DNA from: Frateuria_A sp035695185 | GTDB taxonomy: Bacteria; Pseudomonadota; Gammaproteobacteria; Xanthomonadales; Rhodanobacteraceae | Direction: 5' to 3' | DNA: 64,000 nucleotides | Assembly: GCF_035695185.1 (NCBI RefSeq) | Contig: NZ_DASSES010000219.1 | Span: forward strand, 9,343 to 73,342 | The notes under the pieces: model-generated | Told to the model about the DNA's origin: nothing | Databases searched by the model: none | What the model saw: only the letters and a program-made list of their open reading frames with translations | Translations under genes and position numbers: made by a program | In this document: piece after piece, positions 1 through 6,650 of the stretch | Position numbering within the stretch: the first letter of the stretch is position 1 | Layout: each line of letters starts with the position of its first letter

Positions 1-182
1 ATCTGCGGCGTGAACAACTGCGCGGACTTTTCCGGGATCGGGTTGCCGGACACCGCGCGGAACACGGCGTAGGTGACCATGGACGCCGCCACGCCGAACC
101 CGATCGCGATGACCATCAGTCCGGTCAGCGCGGGATTGCGGCGCAGGCTGCGCATGCCGAGTTGGAAGTAGTAGCCGAACAT
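1..182 (-). CDS. ABC transporter permease, FtsX/MacB type, N-terminal fragment
   Basis: Only the first 60 codons lie in the window; the gene runs off the left edge. The ATG at 182 opens a protein beginning MFGYYFQLGMRSLRRNP, followed by a hydrophobic first membrane helix (about residues 19-44) and a conserved NPIPEKS motif. Counted by eye, about 47 of these 60 residues match the start of the permease encoded at 1598-2905, so the two are close paralogues and probably arose by tandem duplication. As the last visible gene of the exporter operon it should be an inner-membrane permease subunit with a large periplasmic domain. The substrate is unknown. Confidence 0.85.
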   Translation of the reverse strand, partial: MFGYYFQLGMRSLRRNPALTGLMVIAIGFGVAASMVTYAVFRAVSGNPIPEKSAQLFTPQ

Positions 183-196
183 CACCGCTCCGGATC

Positions 197-342
197 TGCT
201 CCCCCGCCCCTCCGGGGAGAGGGTTGGGGTGAGGGGCTGGGCGGAGCGTGGGCGCCACGCCTACCCAGACCAACTTGTTCTTCGATGGAGTGCGGGGCGA
301 GCCCGCCCCTCACCCCGGCCCTCTTCCCAAAGGGGGAGCGGG
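197..342. repeat. GC-rich palindromic repeat, inverted pair (type A)
   Basis: Two copies of a palindromic element lie between the permease genes. The copy at about 197-237 reads left to right as a C-rich arm, a G-rich arm with the core GGGGAGAGGG, and a tail TTGGGGTGAGG. The copy at about 305-342 is the same element in the opposite orientation. Each can fold into a hairpin, and the two arms can also pair with each other. The layout resembles REP doublets (BIME/REPIN). Confidence 0.7.
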
Positions 343-352
343 CGCCAAAGCG

Positions 353-1585
353 TCAAACCGAGCGCGTGGCCTCCACCGGCGGCACGCGCGAGGCCTTCAT
401 CGCCGGCGCCAGCACCGCGCCCTGCCCCAGCAGCAACAGCGCGATCACGCCGGCGGCCACGTACAGCAGCGACAGCCGCTCCATCTCGAAATGGCTGACC
501 AGCCACAGGTTCATGCCGATCGCCAGCGCGGCGCCGACAATCACGCCGCCGGCGCCGATCAGCAGGTTCTCGGTGAGGAAGTAGCTGAGGATGTCGTGAC
601 GGGTGGCGCCAAGCGCGCGGCGCACGCCGATCTGCTTGCGCCGCTGGCCGACCCAGAAGCTGGTCAGGCCGACGATGCCCGCGGCGGTGATCGCCAGCAG
701 CACGGCGCAGACGATGCCCATCAGGATCGCCATGCCGCGGTCGCTCTTGTAGGCCTGGTCACGCACCTCGGCGAAGGTGCGCACGCCACGCTCCTCGGGG
801 ATCACGCGCATGTGGTTGGTCTTGAACAGCAGCGCCGGCACGGTCTTGGTCAGGCGGGGCAGCTCGCCCGGGCGGGCGCGCACCAGGTAGCTGCCGAAGT
901 TGCCGGTCAGCAGGCGCGGGATGAGCGTGGAGTTCTCGGCGAAGTTGCCCGCCCAGGTGCCGGTCCAGGGCACCTGCAGGCGCTCGACGATGCCGATGAT
1001 CGTGCTCGGCTTGGTTTCTCCGGCCTGGTAGACCGGCTTGCCCAGCGCATCGCCGTGCGGGTAGAGCTTGTCCGCCAGGGCCTTGCTGACGATTACCACC
1101 GGAGTGGTGTCGAAGTCCTTCGGGTCTACCCAGGCGATCTCGTCGGGACGGAAGTTGCGGCCGGCCACCAGCTTCAGGCCCATCGTGGCCAGCGCGTGGT
1201 CATCGCTGAAGTACAGCGTGGTGTGCGATTGCTCCTTGCGCGCCTCCGGGTTGGTCGAGAGGCCGGTGGACCAGCCACCGCCGCGCAGCGGATAGGAGTT
1301 GATGGCGGTGGCATCGAGCACGCCGGGCATCCGGCGCAGCGCCTCCAGGTCGGTCTGCGTGAGCGACGGGGTGGCCTTGTCGTCGGCACCCACCCAGTGG
1401 TTGCCGACGGTGAGCAGGTCGCTCTCCACCAGGCCGGTCGGGCGCGAAAGGTGTTCGGTGCGCTGGCGGATGATGAACAGCGCGTTGCACACGATCGCGA
1501 GCGTGAGCGCGATCTGCAACGCGATCAGCACGGTGCCGGCCTTGTGCCTCTTGAGGGCGGCGAGAATGGGCTTGATCTGCAACAT
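353..1585 (-). CDS. ABC transporter permease, FtsX/MacB type
   Basis: A 410-residue inner-membrane permease. A first helix lies at about residues 14-40, a long periplasmic MacB_PCD-like domain follows, and three C-terminal helices form the FtsX domain (about 280-400). The RRKQIGVRRALGAT loop after the second helix is the coupling segment typical of FtsX-family permeases that contacts the ATPase. It is less similar to the other two permeases here than they are to each other, so the exporter may be a heterodimer of this protein with one of them. It follows the previous permease by 12 bases in the same operon. The MacB family exports peptides, antibiotics or lipids; nothing in the sequence identifies the substrate. 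Confidence 0.88.
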   Translation of the reverse strand: MLQIKPILAALKRHKAGTVLIALQIALTLAIVCNALFIIRQRTEHLSRPTGLVESDLLTVGNHWVGADDKATPSLTQTDLEALRRMPGVLDATAINSYPLRGGGWSTGLSTNPEARKEQSHTTLYFSDDHALATMGLKLVAGRNFRPDEIAWVDPKDFDTTPVVIVSKALADKLYPHGDALGKPVYQAGETKPSTIIGIVERLQVPWTGTWAGNFAENSTLIPRLLTGNFGSYLVRARPGELPRLTKTVPALLFKTNHMRVIPEERGVRTFAEVRDQAYKSDRGMAILMGIVCAVLLAITAAGIVGLTSFWVGQRRKQIGVRRALGATRHDILSYFLTENLLIGAGGVIVGAALAIGMNLWLVSHFEMERLSLLYVAAGVIALLLLGQGAVLAPAMKASRVPPVEATRSV

Positions 1586-1597
1586 GTGGTCGCCTCC

Positions 1598-2905
1598 TCA
1601 GTTGGACTTCAGCTGCCAGGCCGGCTGGACCTGCGCGGCCCGCCAGGTGGGATAGAATGCGGCCAGCACGGTGGCCAATACCGCGGCGATCAGGGTGAGG
1701 ATCACCAGCTTGACGTCCAGCGTGGCCAGGCGCGCGATCTGTTCGTCGAAGACCCAACCCACGCCGAGCACGCCCAGGCCGGTCAGCAGCAGGCCGAGCG
1801 CACCGCCGGCCAGCCCCACCGTGGCCGCCTCGATCAGGAACTGCACGTACACCTCGCTGCGCGAGGCGCCTAGCGCGCGGCGCACGCCGATCTCCGGTGC
1901 CCGGCGCATGAACTTCGCCAGCAGCAGGCCGACCGTGTTGACCAGGCAGATCAGCAGGAAGCCGAGCGAGACCAGCAGCGAGATCTTCGACTCCGGCGGC
2001 ACCACCTTGTTGAAGTCCAGCCAGTCGGTCACGTTGCGCAGGCGCACGTTGGGAGCCCACTTGAAGCGGCCGGCGCGCTGCTGCTCGGCGGCGTAGCCGG
2101 TGAGCCAGCGCTTGTAGCTGGCGGCATCGGCCGTGGTCGGCAGCTCGGCCCAGTACGCGACCCAGATGCATTCGGAGTGCAGCCAGTTGTCCCAGCCATT
2201 GCCCGGGTTGTCGTTGCAGTTGTTGTTGCCGGCCGAGGGCATCTGCAGGTCGACCGCGCGCGTGAACGGGATGAACAGCCCGATCGGGTCGCCGAAACCG
2301 CCGGTGTTGACCGGGTCGAAGAACAGTGGCTGCGGGTCCCACTCGTCGATCACGCCGGTGATGCGGTAGTCGTGGCCGTCCAGGTTGACCGTCCTGCCGA
2401 CGCTGTTGGCGCCGTTGAACAGCTTGTCGTTGAGCTTCTTGCCGATCACCACGACCGCGGCGCGGGCGTCGTCCTGCGCCTGCGTCCAGGGGCCGCCGTA
2501 CAGGAAGGGCACGTCGAACATCGCGAACGCATCGCCGTACCAGGCGTAGCTGTTCTCCTCGATGGGCAGGCGGCTGGCGTCGGCCGGGATCACCGAGGGT
2601 GCGATCGGATAGAGCGCGGTCTGGCGCCGGGCCTTGTGCGCGCGCATGAAGGCCATCGCGTCGGTGTAATTGAGCGCATTCGGCGGCTCGCCCTTTTCCA
2701 GGTCGTCCGGCTTCCAGTTGGCGATCTGCACCGCGTACAGCTGGTCGGATTTCTCCGGGATCGGGTTGTTGGAGGTGGCGCGGAACACCGAGTAGGTGAT
2801 CATCGAGGCGGCCACGCCGAAGCCGATCGCCATGACCATCAGGGCGGTCAGCAGCGGGTTGCGGCGGAGACTGCGCAGGCCAAGCTGGAAGTAGTAGGCG
2901 AACAT
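1598..2905 (-). CDS. ABC transporter permease, FtsX/MacB type
   Basis: A 435-residue inner-membrane permease with the usual MacB-like plan: one N-terminal helix (about residues 18-42), a large periplasmic domain, then three helices in the last third. The coupling motif RRAPEIGVRRALGASR lies between the second and third helices. The ATG at 2905 is chosen because it matches the start of the paralogue at 182 (MFxYYFQLG); the 17 codons upstream are encoded in spacer and repeat DNA. It sits between the ATPase gene, from which a repeat separates it, and the second permease. Confidence 0.88.
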   Translation of the reverse strand: MFAYYFQLGLRSLRRNPLLTALMVMAIGFGVAASMITYSVFRATSNNPIPEKSDQLYAVQIANWKPDDLEKGEPPNALNYTDAMAFMRAHKARRQTALYPIAPSVIPADASRLPIEENSYAWYGDAFAMFDVPFLYGGPWTQAQDDARAAVVVIGKKLNDKLFNGANSVGRTVNLDGHDYRITGVIDEWDPQPLFFDPVNTGGFGDPIGLFIPFTRAVDLQMPSAGNNNCNDNPGNGWDNWLHSECIWVAYWAELPTTADAASYKRWLTGYAAEQQRAGRFKWAPNVRLRNVTDWLDFNKVVPPESKISLLVSLGFLLICLVNTVGLLLAKFMRRAPEIGVRRALGASRSEVYVQFLIEAATVGLAGGALGLLLTGLGVLGVGWVFDEQIARLATLDVKLVILTLIAAVLATVLAAFYPTWRAAQVQPAWQLKSN

Positions 2906-2939
2906 GTCGGGGTTCCGATAGGTGAGGTTGCCGCACCCG

Positions 2940-3051
2940 GTCCTCTCCCCCGGCAAGCGCCGGGGGAGAGGGACTGGCGAGGGGCGCCTGCCGGCTTTCC
3001 ACGGCTGGAGAGCAAGCCCCCTCCACCTCCTCCGGCCCGGCCGGGGGAGGC
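2940..3051. repeat. GC-rich palindromic repeat pair inside the exporter operon
   Basis: A clear type A copy occupies 2940-2982, with a stem of CCTCTCCCCCGG against its complement around a short AGC loop. A more diverged copy in the opposite orientation follows at about 3016-3051. The pair fills the spacer between the ATPase and permease genes, so it would be transcribed and could fold in the polycistronic mRNA. Confidence 0.6.
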
Positions 3052-3061
3052 TTCAGGCGGA

Positions 3062-3775
3062 TCAGGCGTCGGCGACGCGCGCGTTGTGCGCGTGGAAGCG
3101 CGGCTCCTCGGCCAGGTCGACCACCTGGCCGTCGATGATGTGCACGTTGCGCTGGGCGCGGGCGGCCAGTTCCGGGTCATGGGTGACCATGACGATGGTG
3201 GCGCCCTCGCGATGGATCTCCTCCAGCAGCTCCATCACGCCGCGGGCCATCTGCGTGTCCAGGTTGCCGGTCGGCTCGTCCGCCAGCAGCAGGCGCGGCG
3301 TGCCGGCCAGCGCACGGGCGATCGCCACGCGCTGCTGCTGGCCGCCGGAGAGTTCGGCCGGATAGTGCTTGGCGCGCGAGGCCAGGCCCACCCGCTCGAG
3401 CGCGTCCATGATGCGCTGCTTGCGCTCGGCCGCCTTCATGCCGCGGTAGCGCAGCGGCACTTCGACGTTGTCGTACACGTTGAGGTCGGGGATCAGGTTG
3501 AACGCCTGGAAGATGAAGCCGATCTTCTCGTTGCGGATCTTCGAGCGGGCGTTGTCGTTGAGCTGGCTCACCTCGATGCCGTCGAGGTGGTAGTGGCCAC
3601 CGGTGAAGGTCTCCAGCAGGCCGGCGATGGTCAGGAAGGTGGTCTTGCCCGAGCCGGACGGACCGGTGACGGCGACGAACTCGCCTTCCTTCACGTCGAT
3701 GTTGAAGTCGCGCAGGGCGTAGGTCTCCACCACTTCGGTGCGGTAGACCTTGGACAGGTGGGTCATCTTGAGCAT
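3062..3775 (-). CDS. ABC transporter ATP-binding protein, LolD/MacB-ATPase type
   Basis: A 237-residue cytoplasmic ATPase that powers the adjacent permeases. Walker A GPSGSGKTT lies near residue 40, the Q-loop is in FIFQAFNLIPDLN, the signature is LSGGQQQRVAIARAL, Walker B is LLLADEPTGNLD, and the switch histidine is in VMVTHDPELA. These are the hallmarks of the MacB/LolD/FtsE subfamily, which works with FtsX-like permeases. The ATG at 3775 gives the standard family length; the longer reading frame upstream runs through palindromic repeats and is not believable. Confidence 0.93.
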   Translation of the reverse strand: MLKMTHLSKVYRTEVVETYALRDFNIDVKEGEFVAVTGPSGSGKTTFLTIAGLLETFTGGHYHLDGIEVSQLNDNARSKIRNEKIGFIFQAFNLIPDLNVYDNVEVPLRYRGMKAAERKQRIMDALERVGLASRAKHYPAELSGGQQQRVAIARALAGTPRLLLADEPTGNLDTQMARGVMELLEEIHREGATIVMVTHDPELAARAQRNVHIIDGQVVDLAEEPRFHAHNARVADA

Positions 3776-3808
3776 GGATGGTGTCCTTCGGTGATGGTGG
3801 TGGTACCC

Positions 3809-3904
3809 GGCCCCTCCCCCTGCCTGCAGGGGGAGGTTGGGAGGGGGTGCCGGTCGGAGCGGAAGAGCACCCTCCCCGGCTCTCCCCTGCAGGCAGGGGA
3901 GGAG
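3809..3904. repeat. GC-rich palindromic repeat, inverted pair (type B)
   Basis: Two type B copies with the core CCCCCTGC / GCAGGGGG. The copy at 3809-3857 is in forward orientation and the one at 3869-3904 in reverse, 11 bases apart. They occupy the whole spacer between the adaptor and ATPase genes. Confidence 0.72.
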
Positions 3905-3911
3905 AAAATCG

Positions 3912-5183
3912 TCAGTCGCTGATGGCGACCTTGGCCGCATCCTTGAAGTTGTCGGTGCCGGAGATCACGATGCGGTCGCCTTCCTTCAGGCCGTCCAGGA
4001 TCTCGACCTTGTCGATGCTGCTGGCGCCCACGCGGATCGGCCTCTTCTCGGCGATGCCCTCGTGCACGACGTAGGCGTAGTTGCCGCCGGACTCGTCGAC
4101 GAAGGAGCCGCGCTGCACGGTCAGCACGTTGTCGCGCTTGTCGAGCAGGATGCGCACGGACAGGCGCTGGTTCTGGCGCAGCTGCTTGGGCGTGTCGCCC
4201 TCGAAGCGCAGGCGGGCGGCCACCTCGCCATTGACCACCTCGGGCGAGATCGCGCTGACCAGGCCCTTCCAGGTGTGGCCGTTGCCGGTGATCTCGCCGG
4301 ACATGCCGATGCCCAGGTCACGCGCGAAGCTTTCCGGCACCTGCATCTCCACTTCCAGCGCGGAAAGGTCGATCACGCTGACCAGCTTGGCGTCCTTGGC
4401 GACGGTGGCGCGCTCGGCGATGAACAGCTGGCCGACCTGGCCGTCCACCGGCGACTTCACGTTGAGGTCGTCGACCTGGCGCTGGAGGTCCTTGACCAGC
4501 AGCTCCTGGCGCTCGTGGGCGAGCTTCTTGGACTTGATGTCGAAGTTGAGGCTGTCGTTGTCCATCCCCAGGTCCGCCTTGGCGTGCTGGGTGGTCAGCC
4601 TGGCCTTCTGCAAGGTGTCCTTGGCGCGGTCGACATCCATGCCGGAGACGGCGCCGAGCTTGAACGCCTTCTCGTTGCGGGCCAGGTCGCGCTCGGCCGC
4701 CTGCTGGTCGATCAGTGCGTTGTCGTAGGCCTTCTGCAGCGCCGAGCGCTGCTTGCGCGCCTCGATCTGCGCGCGCTGGTATTCCACTTCCATCGCGTCG
4801 GCGTTGGACTCTTCCTGCAGCAGCTTGTTGGTGAGCTCCGGGCTGTCGACCACCGCCAGCACCTGACCCTTCTTCACGGTATCGCCCGCGTGCACCTTGA
4901 GCGTGACTGCCCCGCCGGAGGTGGCGTAAAGGGTGGGGCTGACCGCCGCCACCACCTTGCCCTCGGCGGCGATGTCGCGCACGAACAGACCGCGCTCGAC
5001 GGTGGCGAAAGAAAGGCGCGAGGCGCTCACCGAGGCATCGGCGGAAAACAGCCGCATCGCGGTGGGCAGCGCCAGCGCCAGCGCGGCAAGCACGGCCACG
5101 CCGATGCCCACGAAGAGCAACTGGCGCTTGCGGTTGGGTTTGACCTCGACCAGGCGGTCTTGGGCGGAAGTGTCGCGAATCAT
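3912..5183 (-). CDS. HlyD/MacA-family periplasmic adaptor protein
   Basis: A 423-residue membrane-fusion protein expected to link the inner-membrane ABC transporter to an outer-membrane channel. It has a cytoplasmic basic N-terminus, one membrane anchor (about residues 23-44), a biotinyl-lipoyl-like segment split around a long alpha-hairpin (about 110-220, rich in E, K, Q and A), then beta-barrel and membrane-proximal domains. The ATG at 5183 is preceded by an AGGACAG ribosome site. The longer frame starting at 5222 is excluded because that codon lies inside the predicted sigma-54 promoter. This is the first gene of the exporter operon. No outer-membrane partner gene is in the window. Confidence 0.9.
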   Translation of the reverse strand: MIRDTSAQDRLVEVKPNRKRQLLFVGIGVAVLAALALALPTAMRLFSADASVSASRLSFATVERGLFVRDIAAEGKVVAAVSPTLYATSGGAVTLKVHAGDTVKKGQVLAVVDSPELTNKLLQEESNADAMEVEYQRAQIEARKQRSALQKAYDNALIDQQAAERDLARNEKAFKLGAVSGMDVDRAKDTLQKARLTTQHAKADLGMDNDSLNFDIKSKKLAHERQELLVKDLQRQVDDLNVKSPVDGQVGQLFIAERATVAKDAKLVSVIDLSALEVEMQVPESFARDLGIGMSGEITGNGHTWKGLVSAISPEVVNGEVAARLRFEGDTPKQLRQNQRLSVRILLDKRDNVLTVQRGSFVDESGGNYAYVVHEGIAEKRPIRVGASSIDKVEILDGLKEGDRIVISGTDNFKDAAKVAISD

Positions 5184-5217
5184 CGGGCTGTCCTGACCTA
5201 GTGACTGTGGCTGGTTG

Positions 5218-5234
5218 AGCAATCACCGTGCCAA
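5218..5234 (-). promoter_or_regulatory. Sigma-54 (RpoN) promoter of the exporter operon
   Basis: On the minus strand the bases read TTGGCACG, four bases, TTGCT, matching the sigma-54 consensus YTGGCACG-N4-TTGCW at every fixed position. The invariant GG and GC doublets are 10 bases apart. Transcription would start near 5207, leaving a short leader that carries the ribosome site of the adaptor gene. A palindromic activator-type site lies upstream at 5294-5314. Confidence 0.8.
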
Positions 5235-5293
5235 GTCCGGCCAGAGCCGCGCAGGCCCCGTTCTTGCGGGGTTTTGCCGGAGCCGGCGGCGAC

Positions 5294-5345
5294 GTGTCCG
5301 CTGTCCGCGGACACCGGCTCGGACAGACGGACAAGCGGCCGGACA
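5294..5345. promoter_or_regulatory. Candidate activator-binding cluster (TGTCCG/CGGACA sites)
   Basis: A perfect inverted repeat at 5294-5314 has arms GTGTCCGC and GCGGACAC around a 5-base centre. Three more CGGACA half-sites follow at 5320, 5328 and 5340. The palindrome is centred about 70 bases upstream of the -24 element and about 100 from the expected start of transcription, the usual position for an NtrC-type enhancer-binding protein. The regulator is not in the window. Confidence 0.55.
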
Positions 5346-5360
5346 CTGCCGCGCTGCCCT

Positions 5361-5517
5361 GCTCCCTCTCCCCGCCGGGGAGAGGGTTGGGGTGAGGGTT
5401 CAAGGCTTGCGAAAAAGGCCGGAAGGCGCAGGAAGCTCGGTAGGGCCTGGCCTTGATCGGTAGCTCGTGGCGAGCTCCGGCCCCTCACCCCAGCCCCTTC
5501 GCCAAAGGGGAGAGGCT
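5361..5517. repeat. GC-rich palindromic repeat, inverted pair (type A)
   Basis: A forward type A copy at 5361-5400 has arms CCCTCTCCCC and GGGGAGAGGG followed by TTGGGGTGAGGG. A reverse copy lies at 5479-5517. Together with the sigma-54 control region they account for much of the 404-base gene-free stretch 5184-5587; no coding sequence is seen there. Confidence 0.7.
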
Positions 5518-5587
5518 GCCTGTCTGTATGCGGTGAACACCCGGCCAGGGCTGAAGGCTTGCGCGAAAACCGGGTTGAGCGTGGCCG

Positions 5588-6556
5588 CTAACCCACCGCC
5601 TGTTCGATCCGCTGTTTCATCGCCGCGTCGATGCGGGGCACCAGCTCCAGCGCCGCCAGGTTCTGTTCCAGCTGCTCGCGACGGCTCGCTCCCAGCAACA
5701 CGGTGGATACATGCGGATTGGCGAGGCACCAGGCGAGCGCCAGCTGGGCCTGGCTCACGCCGAGTTCCTGCGCGATCGGTGCCAGGTGGCGCACTCGTTC
5801 GACGCGCTCGCGGCCCGCGCCCAGGACCGCCTCGCGCAGCCACTCGTAGCCCGGCTGCGCCAGCCGCGAGTCCTCCGGGATGCCCTCGCTGTAGCGCCCG
5901 GCCAGCAGGCCCGAGGCGAGTGGCGACCAGATCGTGGTGCCCATGCCGAAGCGCTCGTACAGCGGCGCGTACTCGCGCTCGACCCGCTCGCGGTGCAACA
6001 GGTTGTACTGCGGCTGCTCGGCCACCGGCGCGTAGCAGTGGTTCTCGCGGGCGACGCGGTGGGCCTCTTCGATTGCCTCGGCCGGCCATTCGCTGGTGCC
6101 CCAGTAAAGCACCTTGCCCTGGCGCACGAGGGTATCCATGGCGGCCACGGTCTCCTCGATCGGCGTGTCGGGGTCGGGCCGGTGGCAGAAATACAGGTCG
6201 AGATGGTCGACCCGCAGCCGTTCCAGCGCCTGGTGGCAGGCCTCGATCACGTGCTTGCGCGAGAGCCCGCGCTGGGTGGGCTTCGGGTTCGCCACCGCAC
6301 CGAAGAACACCTTGCTGGACACGCAATAGCTGTCGCGCGGGAAGCGCAGGTCGGCAAGTACGTCGCCCATCAGCCGCTCGGCTTCGCCCTGGTTGTAGGT
6401 CTCGGCGTTGTCGAAGAAGTTGACGCCCCGGTCCCACGCCAGCGCCAGCAACTCGCGCGCCTGCGAGCGTCCCACCTGCCGGCCGAAGGTCACCCACGCG
6501 CCAAAGGAGAGTGCGGACAGTTGCAGGCCGGTGCGGCCGAGGCGGCGGTAGAGCAT
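5588..6556 (-). CDS. Aldo/keto reductase, Kv-beta-like subfamily
   Basis: A 322-residue NAD(P)H-dependent oxidoreductase with the (alpha/beta)8 aldo/keto reductase fold. The catalytic Asp and Tyr are in FFDNAETYNQGEAE, the Lys in CVSSKVFFG and the His in LYFCHRPDPDTP. The GAS motif near the C-terminus (VLLGASRREQLEQN) binds the cofactor phosphate. The DTPIEET and WGTSEWPAEAI segments resemble the potassium-channel beta-subunit group (AKR6). The ATG at 6556 (MLYRRLGRTG) is the family start; the 17 upstream codons have no counterpart. The physiological substrate cannot be inferred. Confidence 0.9.
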   Translation of the reverse strand: MLYRRLGRTGLQLSALSFGAWVTFGRQVGRSQARELLALAWDRGVNFFDNAETYNQGEAERLMGDVLADLRFPRDSYCVSSKVFFGAVANPKPTQRGLSRKHVIEACHQALERLRVDHLDLYFCHRPDPDTPIEETVAAMDTLVRQGKVLYWGTSEWPAEAIEEAHRVARENHCYAPVAEQPQYNLLHRERVEREYAPLYERFGMGTTIWSPLASGLLAGRYSEGIPEDSRLAQPGYEWLREAVLGAGRERVERVRHLAPIAQELGVSQAQLALAWCLANPHVSTVLLGASRREQLEQNLAALELVPRIDAAMKQRIEQAVG

Positions 6557-6650
6557 GGTGGTCTCCGGCAGACGGGAAGCTGTCCAGTAGACATCAAAAC
6601 GGATCAAACGGGGATGAGCATCGCGGGTGGCGGTGCGCGTAACGGAAAGC

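Noticed and set aside
248..5201. Long plus-strand frames across the exporter operon
   Set aside because: Each is the shadow of a clear minus-strand gene with intact motifs.
5257..5274. CCCCG/CGGGG stem followed by TTTT on the plus strand
   Set aside because: It looks like a short terminator, but no plus-strand gene ends there and the stem is only five pairs.
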